This document shows positions 1 to 12,719 of a stretch of 64,000 nucleotides of DNA, piece by piece (position 1 is the first letter of the stretch; every line of letters begins with the position of its first letter). The stretch lies in the NCBI GenBank assembly GCA_900169235.1, contig FWCC01000223.1:62001-126000 (forward strand), given 5' to 3'. The stretch comes from Zarea fungicola (taxonomy: Eukaryota; Ascomycota; Sordariomycetes; Hypocreales; Cordycipitaceae). Both the position numbers and the translations under genes were made by a program. Below the pieces are notes generated by a model. That model was not told where the DNA came from. It made no database searches and was given only the letters and a program-made list of their open reading frames with translations.

Positions 1-64
1 ATATTGGCATCCCTCTTATACAAAACTTGTATGTCATTGGGGGGAGAACGACGGGGTTCAACAC

Positions 65-2296
65 TCACGAAATCTTGATCCAATCCTTGTAGTTGGGCGA
101 CGCCATCAGCGTCTCCAAGTTATTGCGGCCATGGTACGCCGGCGGCCGCTCGTTGATGCTCGGCGGCAGCCTCTCCAGAAGACCAAGCGGCACATAGCGA
201 TGCGCAAAGCTCAGCCACTCGAGCAGGAAGCGACGGGTGAAGCCCAGGCCCAGCTCGTCAGAGCCCCACGCCTCGAGACCGTAGCGCACGAACTTCTCAA
301 TGTACGTGAGGCGCTCCGACGCCGACTTGTCCAGGTACTGGCCCTTTTCAATCTCCTCAAAGAGCCACGGCTTGATCAGAGCGCCGCGGCCCACCATGAC
401 GGAGTCAACACGCGCCTCGTCAATGTGCTTGAAGTAGTCGACATGCGAGTAGCAGTCGCCGTTGCCAAGGAAGAAGAGGCGGCCGTCCTTGCTGTTGGCC
501 TGCGTGCTGGGGTCCGGCTCGGCAACCGTGTCGGTCAGTGCGTCGCGCTGCTCGTTGTAGCCCTTGATGATGGCCGCGCACTCGCCAATGTAGCCCCAGT
601 TGGCAAGTTTTGTGTAGCGCTGCTCGCGGCTGCGGCCGTGCAGCGTGATGGCCGCGCAGCCCGGCGCACCCAACCGCTCGCGGTGCTCCCGGGAGCCAAA
701 CGCAAGGCGCTCAATTACGGCAGGCGCCGTGGGGCGGGAGCTGCGAACGCCCATGCGAATCTTGGCCGTAATGGGAATCTCGCCCGAGACGGCATTCATG
801 CCGCGAATCATGCGCTCCAGCTTGCCGTGGGCCTCGAGCAGCGCCGAGCCGCCGCCCGACTTGTACACCATGTCGATAGGGCAGCCACAGTTGAGGTCGA
901 TGAGACGCAGGTGCGGGCAGAACCGCGCGAGGGCATTGGCCGCCTTGGTCGTGACCCAGTGCGCGCTGCCCGAGATTTGCGCGCCGAAGCGGAGATCTCG
1001 GGAGTTGTCGTAGATGGGGATCTTGCCATTATACTTTGGCGGCTCAATCTCCGACTCGTGCGCCTTCATCAACGTCCAGTCAGCCTTGACGCCCTGCAGC
1101 AAGGGCATGCCGAGTGCCATCTCCGAGTACGTCAGCTGGCAGCCCATCTCGACACAAAGGCGGCGGAAGGGAAGGTTGCCCTGGGTGGTCAGCGGCGCGA
1201 GGGTTGGCGTCTCGGGCCCAAAATACAGACGGCGCTTCTCGGACGGCTTAAATGGCGGGTCAACAAACTGCGCACGATTCTCCTCAGCGGCCGTGGCAGC
1301 GCCGGCCACCTCCATCTCATCCTTTTGGCGGTGGTGGTTCTTGTTGTTGGACTTTGCCTCGCTGTCCAGCCAGGCAATATACTTGTCTGCATCGCTAAAG
1401 TCCAATCGCTTACGGCTCATATCAATCTTGGCAGACATGGCCACGATGTTGACGATGCCTGGTCGCGAATCCTCGGCTTCGCCGCCGTCAGCAGCCTCTG
1501 CGCCGCCGTCTTTCTTAACAAACTTGTTGTCTTTGCCCGAATTATCAATGAGAACAAGCTCTTTCCGACCATCCTCAAGCTCAATTTCTTTCATATGGCT
1601 CTGCACGAAACGGCACTTCCAACCTGACGGGCACCAGCCGTACTTGACAAAGACGGGGCATTTTCCCTCGAAGGTCTCGACATCGCCGCGACGACCCTCG
1701 GCGATGTATTTGCGGATATCGTGGCACATGCGGCACCGGTCGCCAAAGCGACACTCGCGCGGTGAAAACTCGGGGTAGAATGCGCGGCTGTTGCAAAGAG
1801 GAAGTGCATCGTCAAACTTGCCAAAGGATCGCTCTGTATTTTGTCCCTTGGCCTTCTTCTTCTTGCCACGCTTGCCGGCACCATCTCTGTCGTCACCTTC
1901 ACGACCCTCAGCAGCATCATCGTCACCAACGTGAGTATCGCCTGCCTCAGCAGCTGCCTTGGCGCGAAGTTCCGTGACGTCAATTAGGTATCTGTCGCAT
2001 TGAGTTAGCTTGCGTTGCAAGAGTGTTGTATGTGCATGAAAGTCATACTCTTTCTTGATAGGAGCATAGCCCTTATCTCTGTCATCTCTACTATCAATAC
2101 GCTTAGCAGGGGCATTTTCTTGTGTGGCGGCGTCTGGTTGAGCGTCGCCGTTTGCGCCGTTCTGGTCGGCCGTTGCCTCAGTCAACGTAGACTCCTGCAC
2201 TCTTTGTCTTTTTGATGAAGGCTCTTCTATGGGAGAGGCTGGGCGGCCTGTTCGAGAGGAGAAAGAGCCGCCGTTTTGCTGCGTTTCGTCGGACAT
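65..2296 (-). CDS. dus3: tRNA-dihydrouridine(47) synthase, CCCH zinc-finger type
   Basis: Flavoenzyme that reduces uridine 47 in the variable loop of cytosolic tRNAs to dihydrouridine using NAD(P)H. Uninterrupted 743-residue frame. Residues 1-165 are low-complexity and charged, with a basic KRGKKKKAK run near 142. Two CCCH-type zinc fingers follow (C182/C188/C191/H192 and C213/C222/C228/H234), the hallmark of eukaryotic Dus3. The TIM-barrel catalytic domain starts near 355 ([15 protein letters not shown]). It contains the LNCGCP signature with probable catalytic Cys472, the KIRMGV and HGRSREQRY blocks near 512 and 553, and the FMN-phosphate segment VGRGAL near 635. The frame can be extended six codons upstream only with GTG. 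I therefore chose ATG at 2296, which starts MSDET. Length is normal for filamentous-fungal Dus3. The gene is divergent from the kelch gene at 2963. Confidence 0.96.
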   Translation of the reverse strand: MSDETQQNGGSFSSRTGRPASPIEEPSSKRQRVQESTLTEATADQNGANGDAQPDAATQENAPAKRIDSRDDRDKGYAPIKKEYDFHAHTTLLQRKLTQCDRYLIDVTELRAKAAAEAGDTHVGDDDAAEGREGDDRDGAGKRGKKKKAKGQNTERSFGKFDDALPLCNSRAFYPEFSPRECRFGDRCRMCHDIRKYIAEGRRGDVETFEGKCPVFVKYGWCPSGWKCRFVQSHMKEIELEDGRKELVLIDNSGKDNKFVKKDGGAEAADGGEAEDSRPGIVNIVAMSAKIDMSRKRLDFSDADKYIAWLDSEAKSNNKNHHRQKDEMEVAGAATAAEENRAQFVDPPFKPSEKRRLYFGPETPTLAPLTTQGNLPFRRLCVEMGCQLTYSEMALGMPLLQGVKADWTLMKAHESEIEPPKYNGKIPIYDNSRDLRFGAQISGSAHWVTTKAANALARFCPHLRLIDLNCGCPIDMVYKSGGGSALLEAHGKLERMIRGMNAVSGEIPITAKIRMGVRSSRPTAPAVIERLAFGSREHRERLGAPGCAAITLHGRSREQRYTKLANWGYIGECAAIIKGYNEQRDALTDTVAEPDPSTQANSKDGRLFFLGNGDCYSHVDYFKHIDEARVDSVMVGRGALIKPWLFEEIEKGQYLDKSASERLTYIEKFVRYGLEAWGSDELGLGFTRRFLLEWLSFAHRYVPLGLLERLPPSINERPPAYHGRNNLETLMASPNYKDWIKIS

Positions 2297-2962
2297 GATA
2301 CAGTCTTGCTTCACTAAGCTGGGTGAGTGAGGTACGGGTGACTAAAAGTGATGTACAATTAAGCCAATAAGGCGCTTGGAGGCTGTTCAAGTCTCAGGTT
2401 ATATGTCCAAAAGCTCTAGTCACTGCGCCATAAAGAAAATCCAAGGTTGGCGATGAATTGGAGATGCGACGGCAATACGGTGTTGTTGAACAACCTTGCA
2501 GCAATGGCAATGGTAAAAATTTCGACGGGCTGCGGGCTTGGTGACTAGCGCAGCCAATCGGCTTATACAGTGAACCTTGAATTGTCAACGACCAGATCGG
2601 AATCCGAGTACGGAGAACTAGCGGTATCAGGCTGGCAATTAGTAGTCGACGTGCAAATTATAGTACAAGCATTCAATGCCATCAAATGATTAGCTTTTCT
2701 TTTCATGTGAAGCTCCAACAGTCCGCGTGCACTGTCATAAAAGCCGTAACCTTGCCACTATGCTATCTAACCCGCTCCAGCCACCCCGCCTTGCCAGCAC
2801 CACCCCTCATCCAGTCCGTCTGATCTACAACCCTAACAAGGATTCTCCGGATTGAAGGAGATAAAAGGCTGTGTCGAGCTCGGCCAAACTCGCCAAAGCA
2901 ATTCCACGACACATTCAGCTAGAGCGATGCAGATTACCTGATCGCAGCTCCCCCTCCCGGCC
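2297..2962. promoter_or_regulatory. Shared intergenic promoter region dus3 / kelch gene
   Basis: A 666-bp stretch between divergent start codons, so it must hold both promoters. No ORF here looks coding. I saw no clear TATA box; ATAAAAGG at 2861-2868 lies about 100 bp upstream of the kelch ATG and is the best candidate. Confidence 0.4.
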
Positions 2963-4651
2963 ATGGCAGACTCGGCCAAGGCAGCCCGCTCGCACGTCAT
3001 GAGGAGCAGCACCACCACAACCACCACCACCACCACCAAACCACCGCACACAGCGACGGCTGGCCACCGTGCGCAAAAGAGCCTCGTCGGCTCGCAGCAG
3101 GAACGCACCGAGATTTACGAAGACTCAGAGGATTCGGACGAAGACGACGAAGAAGAAGATGACGATGACGATGACGAAAGCGAGCTACCGCCAATGCCAC
3201 TACCAAGGAGCCACACACCAGGACACCTCGCCAGCAAGAGCGTCAATGATCGCAGCGCAGGCGCCGCTGCAAAGCGCGCCGCCGAGCTCAGCATCCGACA
3301 GCGATCGCAGTCGGCCTCCCAAGTCCCCCCTCGACCAGCGACAGTCGGCCCCGGCGTCGGTGGCTCTGGCAAGAGCTATCCCAAGCAGGCCCCGCCTCTG
3401 CCAGGGGGTTCCAGTGAAGCCGCCAGTGACCATGAGAGAGAGGCGAAACGAGGGTATTCGCGCACAACATCGGTGCTGACGGCCAAGTCCAATACTGCGT
3501 CACGAAGTGCATCGATGGCTCTTTCGCAAGCGGCAGCAGCGGCTGCCTCGGCCTCCGCGCAAAAAGGCGCCCACGTCCCGTTCCCTCCTCTGCAAGACCC
3601 CAAAGATGCGCCAGACATTGCGCCGGCGCCGGCGTCTGGCATGTACTGGTCCAAGGCACCTGTCTCGGGCGCAGCGCATTCAAACCTCAGAGCACACACG
3701 ACAACGCTCATCGGCTCCAACATTTACATCTTTGGTGGCTGCGATGCGCGGACCTGCTTCAACACCATGTACGTGCTCGACGCCGACGCCTTTTACTGGT
3801 CGGTGCCACACGTTGTCGGCGAGATCCCCATGCCGCTGCGCGCCATGACCTGCACGGCAGTGGGCAAGAAGCTCGTCGTCTTTGGCGGCGGCGACGGCCC
3901 TGCCTACTACAACGACGTGTACGTGCTAGACACGGTCAGCTTCCGCTGGACCAAGCCCAAGATTGTGGGCGACCGCGTGCCGTCCAAGCGACGCGCGCAC
4001 ACGGCCTGCCTGTACAAGAACGGCATCCTCGTCTTTGGCGGCGGCGACGGTGTCCGTGCGCTCAACGACATCTGGCGCCTCGACGTCAGCGACATGACCA
4101 AGATGTCATGGAAGCTGATATCCGGCCCAGACAAGGCGGCGCTGTCGTCGTCCCAGGCCGCTGGAGGGACGGCTGCCGCCAAAGATGCGCAGCGACGACC
4201 CAAGGCGCGCGGCTACCACACGGCCAATATGGTGGGCAGCAAGCTCATCATCTACGGCGGCTCCGACGGCGGCGAGTGCTTCGATGACGTTTGGGTCTAC
4301 GATGTCGAGACGCACGTATGGAAGGCCGTGCCCATTGCCGTCGCTTTTCGGCGGCTGTCGCACACGGCCACCATCGTGGGGTCCTACCTCTTTGTCATTG
4401 GTGGCCACGATGGGAGCGAGTACTGCAATGACGTGCTGCTACTCAACTTGGTGACCATGACGTGGGATCGGCGTCGTGTCTATGGCCAGAGCCCGACGGG
4501 CCGTGGTTATCACGGCACCGTGCTCCATGACAGCCGGCTGATGATTGTAGGCGGCTTTGATGGGACGGATGTGTTTGGCGACGTGAATATCTTGGAGCTG
4601 GCGGTACATGCATACTATTCGCAGATTAGCCATTTTACGATAGAAGTGTAG
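2963..4651 (+). CDS. Kelch-repeat beta-propeller protein with disordered acidic N-terminus
   Basis: Intronless 562-residue protein. Residues 1-215 are disordered, with a poly-Thr run near 15-25 (an ACC-rich tract in the DNA), an acidic Asp/Glu run near 52-75 and Ser/Ala/Pro-rich sequence. From about 220 to the C-terminus there are six kelch blades with the usual motifs: FGGCD, FGGGDG (twice), YGGSDG, IGGHDG, VGGFDG, each followed by a W-containing strand. Such a propeller is normally a protein-protein interaction platform. Fungal relatives are usually annotated only as kelch/galactose-oxidase-like proteins and I cannot name a specific function. The start at 2963 has good context (GGCCATGGC). 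It has no enzymatic motifs and no transmembrane segment. It converges on rcf2. Confidence 0.9.
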   Translation: MADSAKAARSHVMRSSTTTTTTTTTKPPHTATAGHRAQKSLVGSQQERTEIYEDSEDSDEDDEEEDDDDDDESELPPMPLPRSHTPGHLASKSVNDRSAGAAAKRAAELSIRQRSQSASQVPPRPATVGPGVGGSGKSYPKQAPPLPGGSSEAASDHEREAKRGYSRTTSVLTAKSNTASRSASMALSQAAAAAASASAQKGAHVPFPPLQDPKDAPDIAPAPASGMYWSKAPVSGAAHSNLRAHTTTLIGSNIYIFGGCDARTCFNTMYVLDADAFYWSVPHVVGEIPMPLRAMTCTAVGKKLVVFGGGDGPAYYNDVYVLDTVSFRWTKPKIVGDRVPSKRRAHTACLYKNGILVFGGGDGVRALNDIWRLDVSDMTKMSWKLISGPDKAALSSSQAAGGTAAAKDAQRRPKARGYHTANMVGSKLIIYGGSDGGECFDDVWVYDVETHVWKAVPIAVAFRRLSHTATIVGSYLFVIGGHDGSEYCNDVLLLNLVTMTWDRRRVYGQSPTGRGYHGTVLHDSRLMIVGGFDGTDVFGDVNILELAVHAYYSQISHFTIEV

Positions 4652-5167
4652 ATCGAGAAGATTAGAAGCATGACTATTCTAGGGTGGGGGTGGTTAGACT
4701 TTATAACAGAGGCGGAACAAATGGGCAGCTTAATGACCTTTACGGCATCGGTCAATGAGTATATAATCTTAAAATGTTTTTCATTGATCTGAAATCGCTT
4801 TCAATGCATGCAGTTTTTGTACAGTGCTAGACTGGGGATAAATATAATCCAACGCCGAGTTCGCCGTAGAACTCTCCATGCAAGTCTTCTATAAGGCCCC
4901 TTTTCCCCCGTCCCAACAGGCTATCATATAATTTTGGTATTGAGTTTTGTGTTATTTGTTTTCACATTCTTTTTAAGACCGTAAGGGGTGCGTAGTATTT
5001 TACATTGTCAGGCTTCATGAGCTTGAGCAGAATCGGGAGATTTGGCGTTTTTTTTTTGGTCAAATATGCGGAGCTAGATCCAAGACCCGAAGAGTTGTTG
5101 CAGTAGGTTGCTGTTGAATATAAAAAGGGATGGTTTGCTGTGATTTTCGTGGGCATGATGAAGATAG
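4652..5167. other. Convergent intergenic 3' region
   Basis: About 0.5 kb between the stop codons of the kelch gene and rcf2. It is AT-rich with T-runs, as expected for two facing 3' UTRs. No coding signal seen. Confidence 0.5.
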
Positions 5168-5983
5168 CTAAGCCTTACTGGGCGCTGATTCAGTAGCCTG
5201 CTGCTTGGCATCGGTCGCTTGCCTGGCCTTGCGCTCAGCAAGGCGTTTCTCCTCTGCGGCGACCATATCTGCGAATAGTCAGTTCTAAGCCGATCTTGAC
5301 AGCGAATTGACACCTCCTGTGATTGGAGCAGTATTTCATTGTAACGTACCCATCCAAAGATCCTGGCCCTCGTACTCTTCCTTGTGAATACGCTTCTCGA
5401 TGAGGTGCTTGTGGTCTGGGTCATTGGGGTCGAGTACCATGACGGTCTCCCAGCGACCGCTGCCCTTCTTGGCGTCGTTGACCTCAAAAGCGGCCGAGAC
5501 GATCAAGACGGCCAGAGTGAGCCCCTGGGCGTAAACACGGGCCTGGACGAGCTTCTGGGCGGTGCTCTGGGGTCCGCGGCCGACAATAGAAAGGGCAATA
5601 GCCATGGAGGCGATCCAACTAGCAAAGACAATGCTGTAACGGTTCTCGCGACCCCAGGCCATACAGCGCTCGTAGGTCGTCTGGTTCTCGCGGGCCATCT
5701 CGAGGGCGCGCGAGCTCATGTCCTTGTAGCCGTATGCGGGGTCTGCAGAATGCGTCATGTTGATCGAGTAGCGGTCGGCGTTGATAATAGCACCAAAAGT
5801 GCCGGTCGACGTGACGAGGAAAGCACGGAAGGGAAGGGTCAGGCCGCGAAAGGCGGGATAGCGACGCGATGCAAAGGCGACGCCGCCGAAGCCGACAGCC
5901 AGGCCTAGAGTCCCACCAATTGTGCCACCCTTGACAACATGACGCCAGTGGCGAGCTTCTTCCTCCTTGCTGAGAACCTTCAT
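5168..5983 (-). CDS. rcf2: Respiratory supercomplex factor 2, HIG1-domain protein
   Basis: Mitochondrial inner-membrane protein that binds complexes III/IV and tunes cytochrome c oxidase activity. There are two exons on the minus strand: 5983-5350 and 5268-5168. The intron (5349-5269) has donor GTACGT, branch CTGAC and acceptor CGCAG. The product is 244 residues, usual for fungal Rcf2. Hydrophobic segments lie near 18-38, 48-68, 118-136 and 150-167. The HIG1 region (about 95-175) carries the QARVYAQG motif, a variant of the QRRxxxQ signature of Rcf1/Rcf2 proteins. The spliced C-terminus begins DMVAAEEKRLAERKAR, the charged helix typical of this family. Without splicing the frame ends four codons after the donor, so the intron is needed. 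Recognised from family knowledge; no alignment was run. Confidence 0.93.
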
Positions 5984-8900
5984 TTTAGGTGGTCGTTATG
6001 GCGGGGATGATGATGGTCGATTTGATGTTGTCGAGGTGTTTATGATCGTGTATTGGCGGGTCAGTGGATCGAGAAAAATGAGAGGCTTGAAGAGGATGTT
6101 GGGAAGATTCTTGACGCTTTTTGAGTTTCTATGAGCGTAGAAATAGATAAAAAGTGACAGAAGGCGAAAATAAGAGTGCTGGAATTAAAACTGGTTGCTG
6201 TGTGAGGCTGGCATTATTAGTGGGCCTGTCCAATAGTTGGTCGTCGGGATTTAAAAAAAGCTTCTTACGATGATGATGGCGTCGAGTGAGCAAGCAAAGC
6301 AATTGGTGTAGATGAGAAAGCAAATGATTTTATCTTGATGATCTAATTAATCCAATTCAGTTGAGTCGAATGACATGACATATCTAATGCCCTTCCGCTG
6401 ACACTGACTGTTAATATATCGTGTGATGAAAATTCCAGGACATCCGGAAGAAACTCGTACGATAATTCTACAGCTTAACCTTGCAGGAAGCCGGCGACCC
6501 GTTCCCACCCAAGGTAACACTTGCCGAAAGGCTCCGAGACAGCCCCGGCCTAGAGAGGGCCATTTTACACCATTACCTGCAAACAGTTAGGCAGTTAATA
6601 ATGAACTTTGTTGCGCCACTCGCGTAAGACGGGAGAGTGCGGCAATAGCGGGTTTCCCATTTCTAACTCTTTTATGTGCCCAAATAAACCGCATATATTT
6701 GTAATTGTAAAACATGACGTCGTTTGTCCCGAGTCTTTGGCACTACTTACCAACCGCCGAAAATAAACCGCCAGTTGTCGTATCAATGAAGTATTTACTC
6801 TTCTTCATATTGAATGACAGATTTGCTAGTTGCAACAGCTTCATTATCCCTCCCAGGGCTTGTGAATATCAATCATCCTCGGGCTAGCAGCCCGGAATGT
6901 TCCACGTTGCGTTTTGAGCTGGGTGGCAGCCCGGTCATTATCCATAAAGACAATCCGATACTACGATAACGATATCATAAGGTCATTGAAATGGCTACGG
7001 AGTTGGTGTTGATTTACCGTACTAATTCGTAGCACCCCGCGCAGTTACAGGCTTTTTTGTTCCCCTTATGCTTGTCATTTTTTGCCGAGGAAATCGCACG
7101 CGAATGGCTTTACAGCCCACATCACCAGCAGCCAATTCATTTCTCGGTTCCCAGCTGGCATCAACTGGATATTTTGCTGGTCAGCTGTGACAAACACCCG
7201 GTCGTTATAGAAGCTCTTCGGTTGCAGGGTAGCACTAGAGAAGCGATTTTCTGGAATTGAAATACAGCAATGGTCGACATAAAACGTGTATAATACTCAT
7301 CAGAAACCAGTGGTATTCCCATTACAGAGAATAGTACACAATACATGTTAGAAATTGTGGTGGAGAGTAATAGGCTGGGATGCCACATTGCAACGTACTT
7401 CAACTCCACGGATGGTGAACAAGACGATGGGACTGTAAAGGTTACTTTCATTTTCTTCTGAACCAATCGTCGAGTCTGAATCATACGCGAAATAGATCCA
7501 TTCAGGGCCAATATGTTGTCTTGTCAGCGGTATCTCAGTGGTATCAAGAGATTGTTCCAATTGCAGTGCTGCCATCACTTTGCGAGTCAAGATTCTGTAC
7601 TTCCTAAAGTACATGCGAAATTACATTTTCGCTCATGACCAAACGTCAACAGCAGATGGCTATGTTTATGGCGTTTCACTCAAGAGTAAGGCTGGAGTTG
7701 TTTCACTGCAGCCGTAGTTGAGTCATCTTTTATTTGTGCAGGTCAGTACGTCAGCACGCAAACGCAGCCATCTCCAATAACGTACAAACTCATTGAGTAC
7801 AAAATTAATCATGACTTATTACATAAACTTCGGCCTCGCGGGTATGCGTAAAACCAGGATCGCAGCGGAGACTGTCAGCATCCATATTCTATCACTCATT
7901 ACAACTGGGATATTATCAGGAATTCACACCAAGAACAGAATTTTAGAAAGTCAATCTGGAACGTCTTTATACAAGTCCGTTATGAAAAAAGACATCTGCC
8001 GTCCTTTGTTGCCAGTACCGCTTCAATGAGTCGCCGACTACTGAAGAGATATCCAAGTGTTGGCTTCAACATATTGATGCTCACGAGAGAAGACTAGAGA
8101 TCCAATAAGCTGGAATTGTATTCTTGAAATTGCAAGATGTCGAATCTGACGCCCGCGACTTCTCATTGCGATGACCTCAGCCATTGCAACCAGACCAGCA
8201 GAGCCTCTCAATAATTAGAGGTGGCAATATACTTTTGTTAAAACTTCATGTAATGAAGCTTTTGGAATAAAATTTCTTGCCTGCTTCACGGGCGGTGGCT
8301 TTACTTCTCTCAATCGCAAGAGTCAAGGGGCACCAGGGCAAATATCAGACAATCAATGGGGTCGATTACCGATAGAAGTCAGAGTATGCACTGCTTCCGA
8401 CGACATGCAATTAACTCATCTATGCTACGGAACCAGATAACTCATAATATTCAGTGTACACTGTTGAATATACAACCTTGCGTTCGAGTGTCAGGAGGCG
8501 GCGAAGTGATATATTTGTTTGGAAGTTTCCCTGCCGATGAGGTGTACAGCGAGCAACCGTCATCTTGAAACAGCACGTAACGGCAACACACTCAATTCCA
8601 GAACGGATGGTATGGCTCAGCAGAGGTATGAAAATTATATAGGGTGGCTTGAAAGTCAAGCTTTCCGAGAATCACCTAGTGTCTGTCGCGTGAGGAACTA
8701 TGACCGAAAGCTACGTTGTCAGCTGGTGAGCTGGCCAATGCCGTCTAGCCAAGCCAGAAAAGCAGTACATAATCCGCTCTGTACATCCTCTAGACAACTA
8801 CATAATACAAAGATAAATTGATAATCACGTGCGCAGTGTAGTCTATCTGTTCCGTAAAGGTGCCTCGAGCAGTGAGATGAGATTTTGTACCTGTAAAAAA

Positions 8901-10850
8901 ATCCACTTTGGTGGTGGTGGCGCCAGGGCCCTCGGAACTCGCCGTTGGCAGGCTCGTGACAAACTGGGCCAGCATGTGTGTTGCCAGCGAGTATCAATCT
9001 CACAGTTGTCTTATTAGATTAAGCAACCGATAGAGACATTGTTCACTATCCAAGAAATTTATGCCCCCACAGGATGGCGAATATACATGTGTATTTACAC
9101 AGAAATCGGCACTGGCCTTGGCCGATGTGGACTCTTGCGCTGGGTGGCGGGTTTTCTTCGCCGGTGACACCGAGCCATCGTGTTCGTCACTGCACCTGAA
9201 GCTCTGCTCAGCGTATACCACGTGTAGTTAAGCCAGCGTCTTTTTTTATACGCCTTGTTGGCTTGCCTCCTTCAATCCGCGTATTTAGTCGACGCTGTTC
9301 TGTACAGACGGACTTCTAAAGCGACATGTGCAACTACGTGCCACAATGCAAGTCATAACCATAGCGCAGAGCGAAAAAGAGATTACGCCTTTGCTGAAAA
9401 GAAATGCCAAGAGGCATGAATTGTAATCACGGGTGAAATCAGGCATAGTTCAGTGTTTAGCATGGCGATTGGCTGAGCGGCCCAATCATTTGCATGGGTG
9501 CTCCTGCAACGGTCAAGCCGGAAACGTCCTGCCCTTGTCCAACCAACCCCGTCGTGCTGGCGCGTGATGCCCATCTATAATTAGCGTTCCAAGCTAATCG
9601 GAATGCACGAAGAGGGCGGGCTGCCCATTATTCTAATGATGAAACTTGCGTGATTCGGGATTTGCTACACGATCTTGGCAACTAGGGCAAATTATTCTCG
9701 CCTGATTGGGCACAGACCTTGCCCATAGTCACAGAAAGGACAGAAGCGGTGATTCGTAAACCAACAATGCCAGGCTAATTAACGTCCTAATGGGGCTATG
9801 CCGGACTTTTTTTAATACGGGGCTTGAATCAGTGACCTGCAACGACCAACTAATCATTAGCGAGTAACTTGGACTGTCTCGTGCAAGGGCACTCCCTCCG
9901 TATAGAGCCCAGCACTTGATTCATTAGCCGTTGGCGTGGCAGTAGTGTCGTTTACATGTTTGTGTTAGCTTGTGAATGTCCCCTTTTAACTAACAGTATT
10001 GGCCAAATCCATTCCATTTCGAAATAGGAAGCAATGGATGTGTGCGGACGACCTGCTACTGGTAAGTAGTAGGTCTCCGTCACGCCAGAGACAGGGAACG
10101 ACTTCAATCCATCATTTCCTGATGGTTTTCGCGCGACCGTCGTGTCGCATGAGCCATCCTTATGGGCGGGTACAGATTTTTAGTTCCTATACTCTGGTTT
10201 AGCTGTTGGTTCCGGGTGAACATGGCCAGCCATCTCTGAAGGTTTGTAGAGTCTCTGGGGCCCTGGAAATGTACCTGAGAATGCCCCGAGCACCCTGGTC
10301 TAAGCGCTGAGCCGCATCTCCCTACGCCTTCAAAAGGTTGAAAGGCTCCTGAACTGTCTCCATTCTTTCTGTGCGGGTTCTGGCTCAGTGTTCCGTATTA
10401 ACGGCACCTGTAGGGCCATCGGGACGCTAGATAGTTTGTTAGCTCCTGCGCCTGTTGGCTCACGATTCGACTTGTTGAAAAATGACCTTCCGTGCCAGGC
10501 CGACATTCTTGCGCAAGTGAACCGTCCAAATATAGCCAATGTAGTTGTACTAACCAACCAATACATGGGATAAAGAGCAGGGTTATGCCTTTCATTCAGC
10601 CGCCGCCGAGGCCGCCACTTTTCGATCCTGTACTGTACATAATACCCGTAACCTTGTCTTACTGAGTATGTATTGCCCAGTAATGGGCGGTGGCGTGGCG
10701 CGCTATTAAGTACGTCATTATGTTTACTGACATGCTACTGATAGTTAGGCCAGGCTTGAACACAAGGAAAAGCTGTGCGGTTGAATCAAGGCCACCTGTT
10801 GTCAGGTAGAGGTCGATTCAAGAAAGCGTTGTTGGTCTTGCTTCTTATGG

Positions 10851-10863
10851 TATCAGAGCCTAT
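10851..10863 (+). other. LTR-retrotransposon primer-binding-site-like motif
   Basis: The sequence TGGTATCAGAGCC matches the motif complementary to a tRNA 3' end that follows the 5' LTR in many Copia-type elements. No flanking LTR copies, gag or pol frames are visible. At most this is a relic, and it may be chance. Confidence 0.2.
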
Positions 10864-12670
10864 CATTTGGATCAGTAACAGGACGAGCCCCGCGCCCTGC
10901 TTGCGCCCTACTTGCTGCCACAAAACAAGTACTTGTTAAATGGTGATGGGCTGAAATTTGGGGCCATGTTAGAGGCCCCATCAATTGCCCTTCGAAATGG
11001 CCACATAGCGAGAGCCGAGACCCAATTTCGGGGTTCTCCCATTTGTCCTTTCCTACTTCTACAATGGTACCTAGTAGGCATCACCGCAGCCTATAAATTA
11101 GGGGTAGTTATGAGTCAGGATGGTCTGCAGCCAAGACTGTACCACTAAGGGTCGCCCATAATTAAAACAGGGTCTGCCATGTGGCAGCGAGGATTGGCGA
11201 GGAAACAAATTTCTAGTTCGTTCCAGCATTGCGCTGACAATTCTCAGGCGTCAGACCAGTGAGCTGTGTGTGAAGGAATCAATGTCAATGAGCTTGTGCG
11301 TGTTCCTTTTGGTAAACCAACAGTTCAGCCCGGGGATTAACAAGCGAAGCATTGTGGCACAGAGCAAAGGAGTGAACAGCTGTGCTGGTAAGATCAGACA
11401 GTACCTATGGGACGAGAAAGCTTATTGGGTTTGGCGCTGACAGGCTGCAGGCGCTATTTAATACCAGGGAACGCCAGCAAAAGCAAAATACTGGCTCCAT
11501 TCGGCAGCAACGCGCGGAAACGACGCCTGACCTACTGTACCGTCTAGTAGGAGTATTCGTGGAGCTGGCTACGAGAATGTATGCTGGGTTGGCTTGGGCA
11601 TGTCATCCTCCGACACAGTCTTATGACGGAACCATGATCGAGTAACTGGGGTCGAGTAAATGGATATCTGCTCAATCGCCAACGCAGTGACAGGCAAGTC
11701 AAATTGCATATGTATGAGATGTGATGGAAATGTGATACGGGGACCCTGCGGCTCAAAGGCCAAGGGTCAGCACGAGGACGCTGCCGCCGAGCATGCCGCA
11801 ACCGCCTGGGAATATCGACGGCATGATTCTGTATCGGTAAGGGGGTTCTGTACCGAACAGGGTCAATATTGTGCCTTCCGACAAGAGCACACCGGGCATG
11901 CTGCCTAGTACAAAGCTATAGTTGTATAACACCATAACTCTGTGTAGTAGTCGAACTACTGGTAAGAGGCAAACCTGAGAATAGAAGCCAGAAGGCAAAG
12001 GTTAAAAGCCATGCATGGTAACATCTCCTACTCATCATTGCTTTACTGAATATGACGTGCAAAATACGTGCCTTATAAAGCAAGTGATTTACAGCGTACT
12101 AAGATGGAAGCGCAAAGCATGCTTCCGTCCAAGAACTTGATTGTTACTCAGTACTATATGCGTCGTCCCCCGTCACTTGAATGTCGCTAGCTGTGGCCTA
12201 TTTTTGGCCTGTGGTCTAGGTGGCTGGCGCCTAGCATCCCATCTGCTGTGAGACAGACTAGTTACGTCACAGCTACGGCCGCAAACAGATGTGTTCAACT
12301 TAAGTTGAAGAGCATGTCGATCGACATGAAAGCTCGGTATTTCCCTTCCGGGCAGCAACTAGAGGTTTGCTTCGGCAATGCAACTTTTATATTCAGCGAA
12401 ATTACGGTCCGAGTATGTATCTTAATATGAAACAAAACGCAGCGATCATCACATGCAATCTGGACGCGTAACACCTGTGCGCCGTGTAGAGGTACATGGG
12501 AAGAACAAGGTGCCATCAACCGTGGCTTCTCTGGCCAGCTGAGGATACTGCAGGATAGAGCGTTCTGTAGTATCGTTAGTGTTGGTTTGGTGTTATGTGA
12601 CGGAGTGATGCCTATAAGGAACGGAACAGTAGGATCAGCTACATCACTAGGTACGTACCAGGTAGTTATA

Positions 12671-12719
12671 GTACACGTGCTAGCACCACGCTGGAGTGGG
12701 TGCTAAATAGCACATGTAC
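12671..12719. repeat. Imperfect inverted repeat with CACGTG-like core in the left arm
   Basis: The left arm 12671-12687 (GTACACGTGCTAGCACC) pairs with the right arm 12699-12719, apart from one mismatch (C/T) and a four-base insertion (ATTT on the complementary strand). The loop is 11 bases. It lies in non-coding DNA about 1.6 kb upstream of the sfp1 start. Confidence 0.5.

Noticed and set aside
131..1627. 498-codon plus-strand frame opposite dus3
   Set aside because: Antisense shadow of a GC-rich, well-conserved gene; the minus-strand product carries all Dus3 motifs.
7161..7614. Two overlapping minus-strand frames (116 and 88 codons)
   Set aside because: No recognised motif, mutually overlapping in different frames, no clear splice sites to extend them.
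11660..11908. 82-codon cysteine-containing plus frame
   Set aside because: No signal peptide or family pattern; composition like surrounding non-coding DNA.
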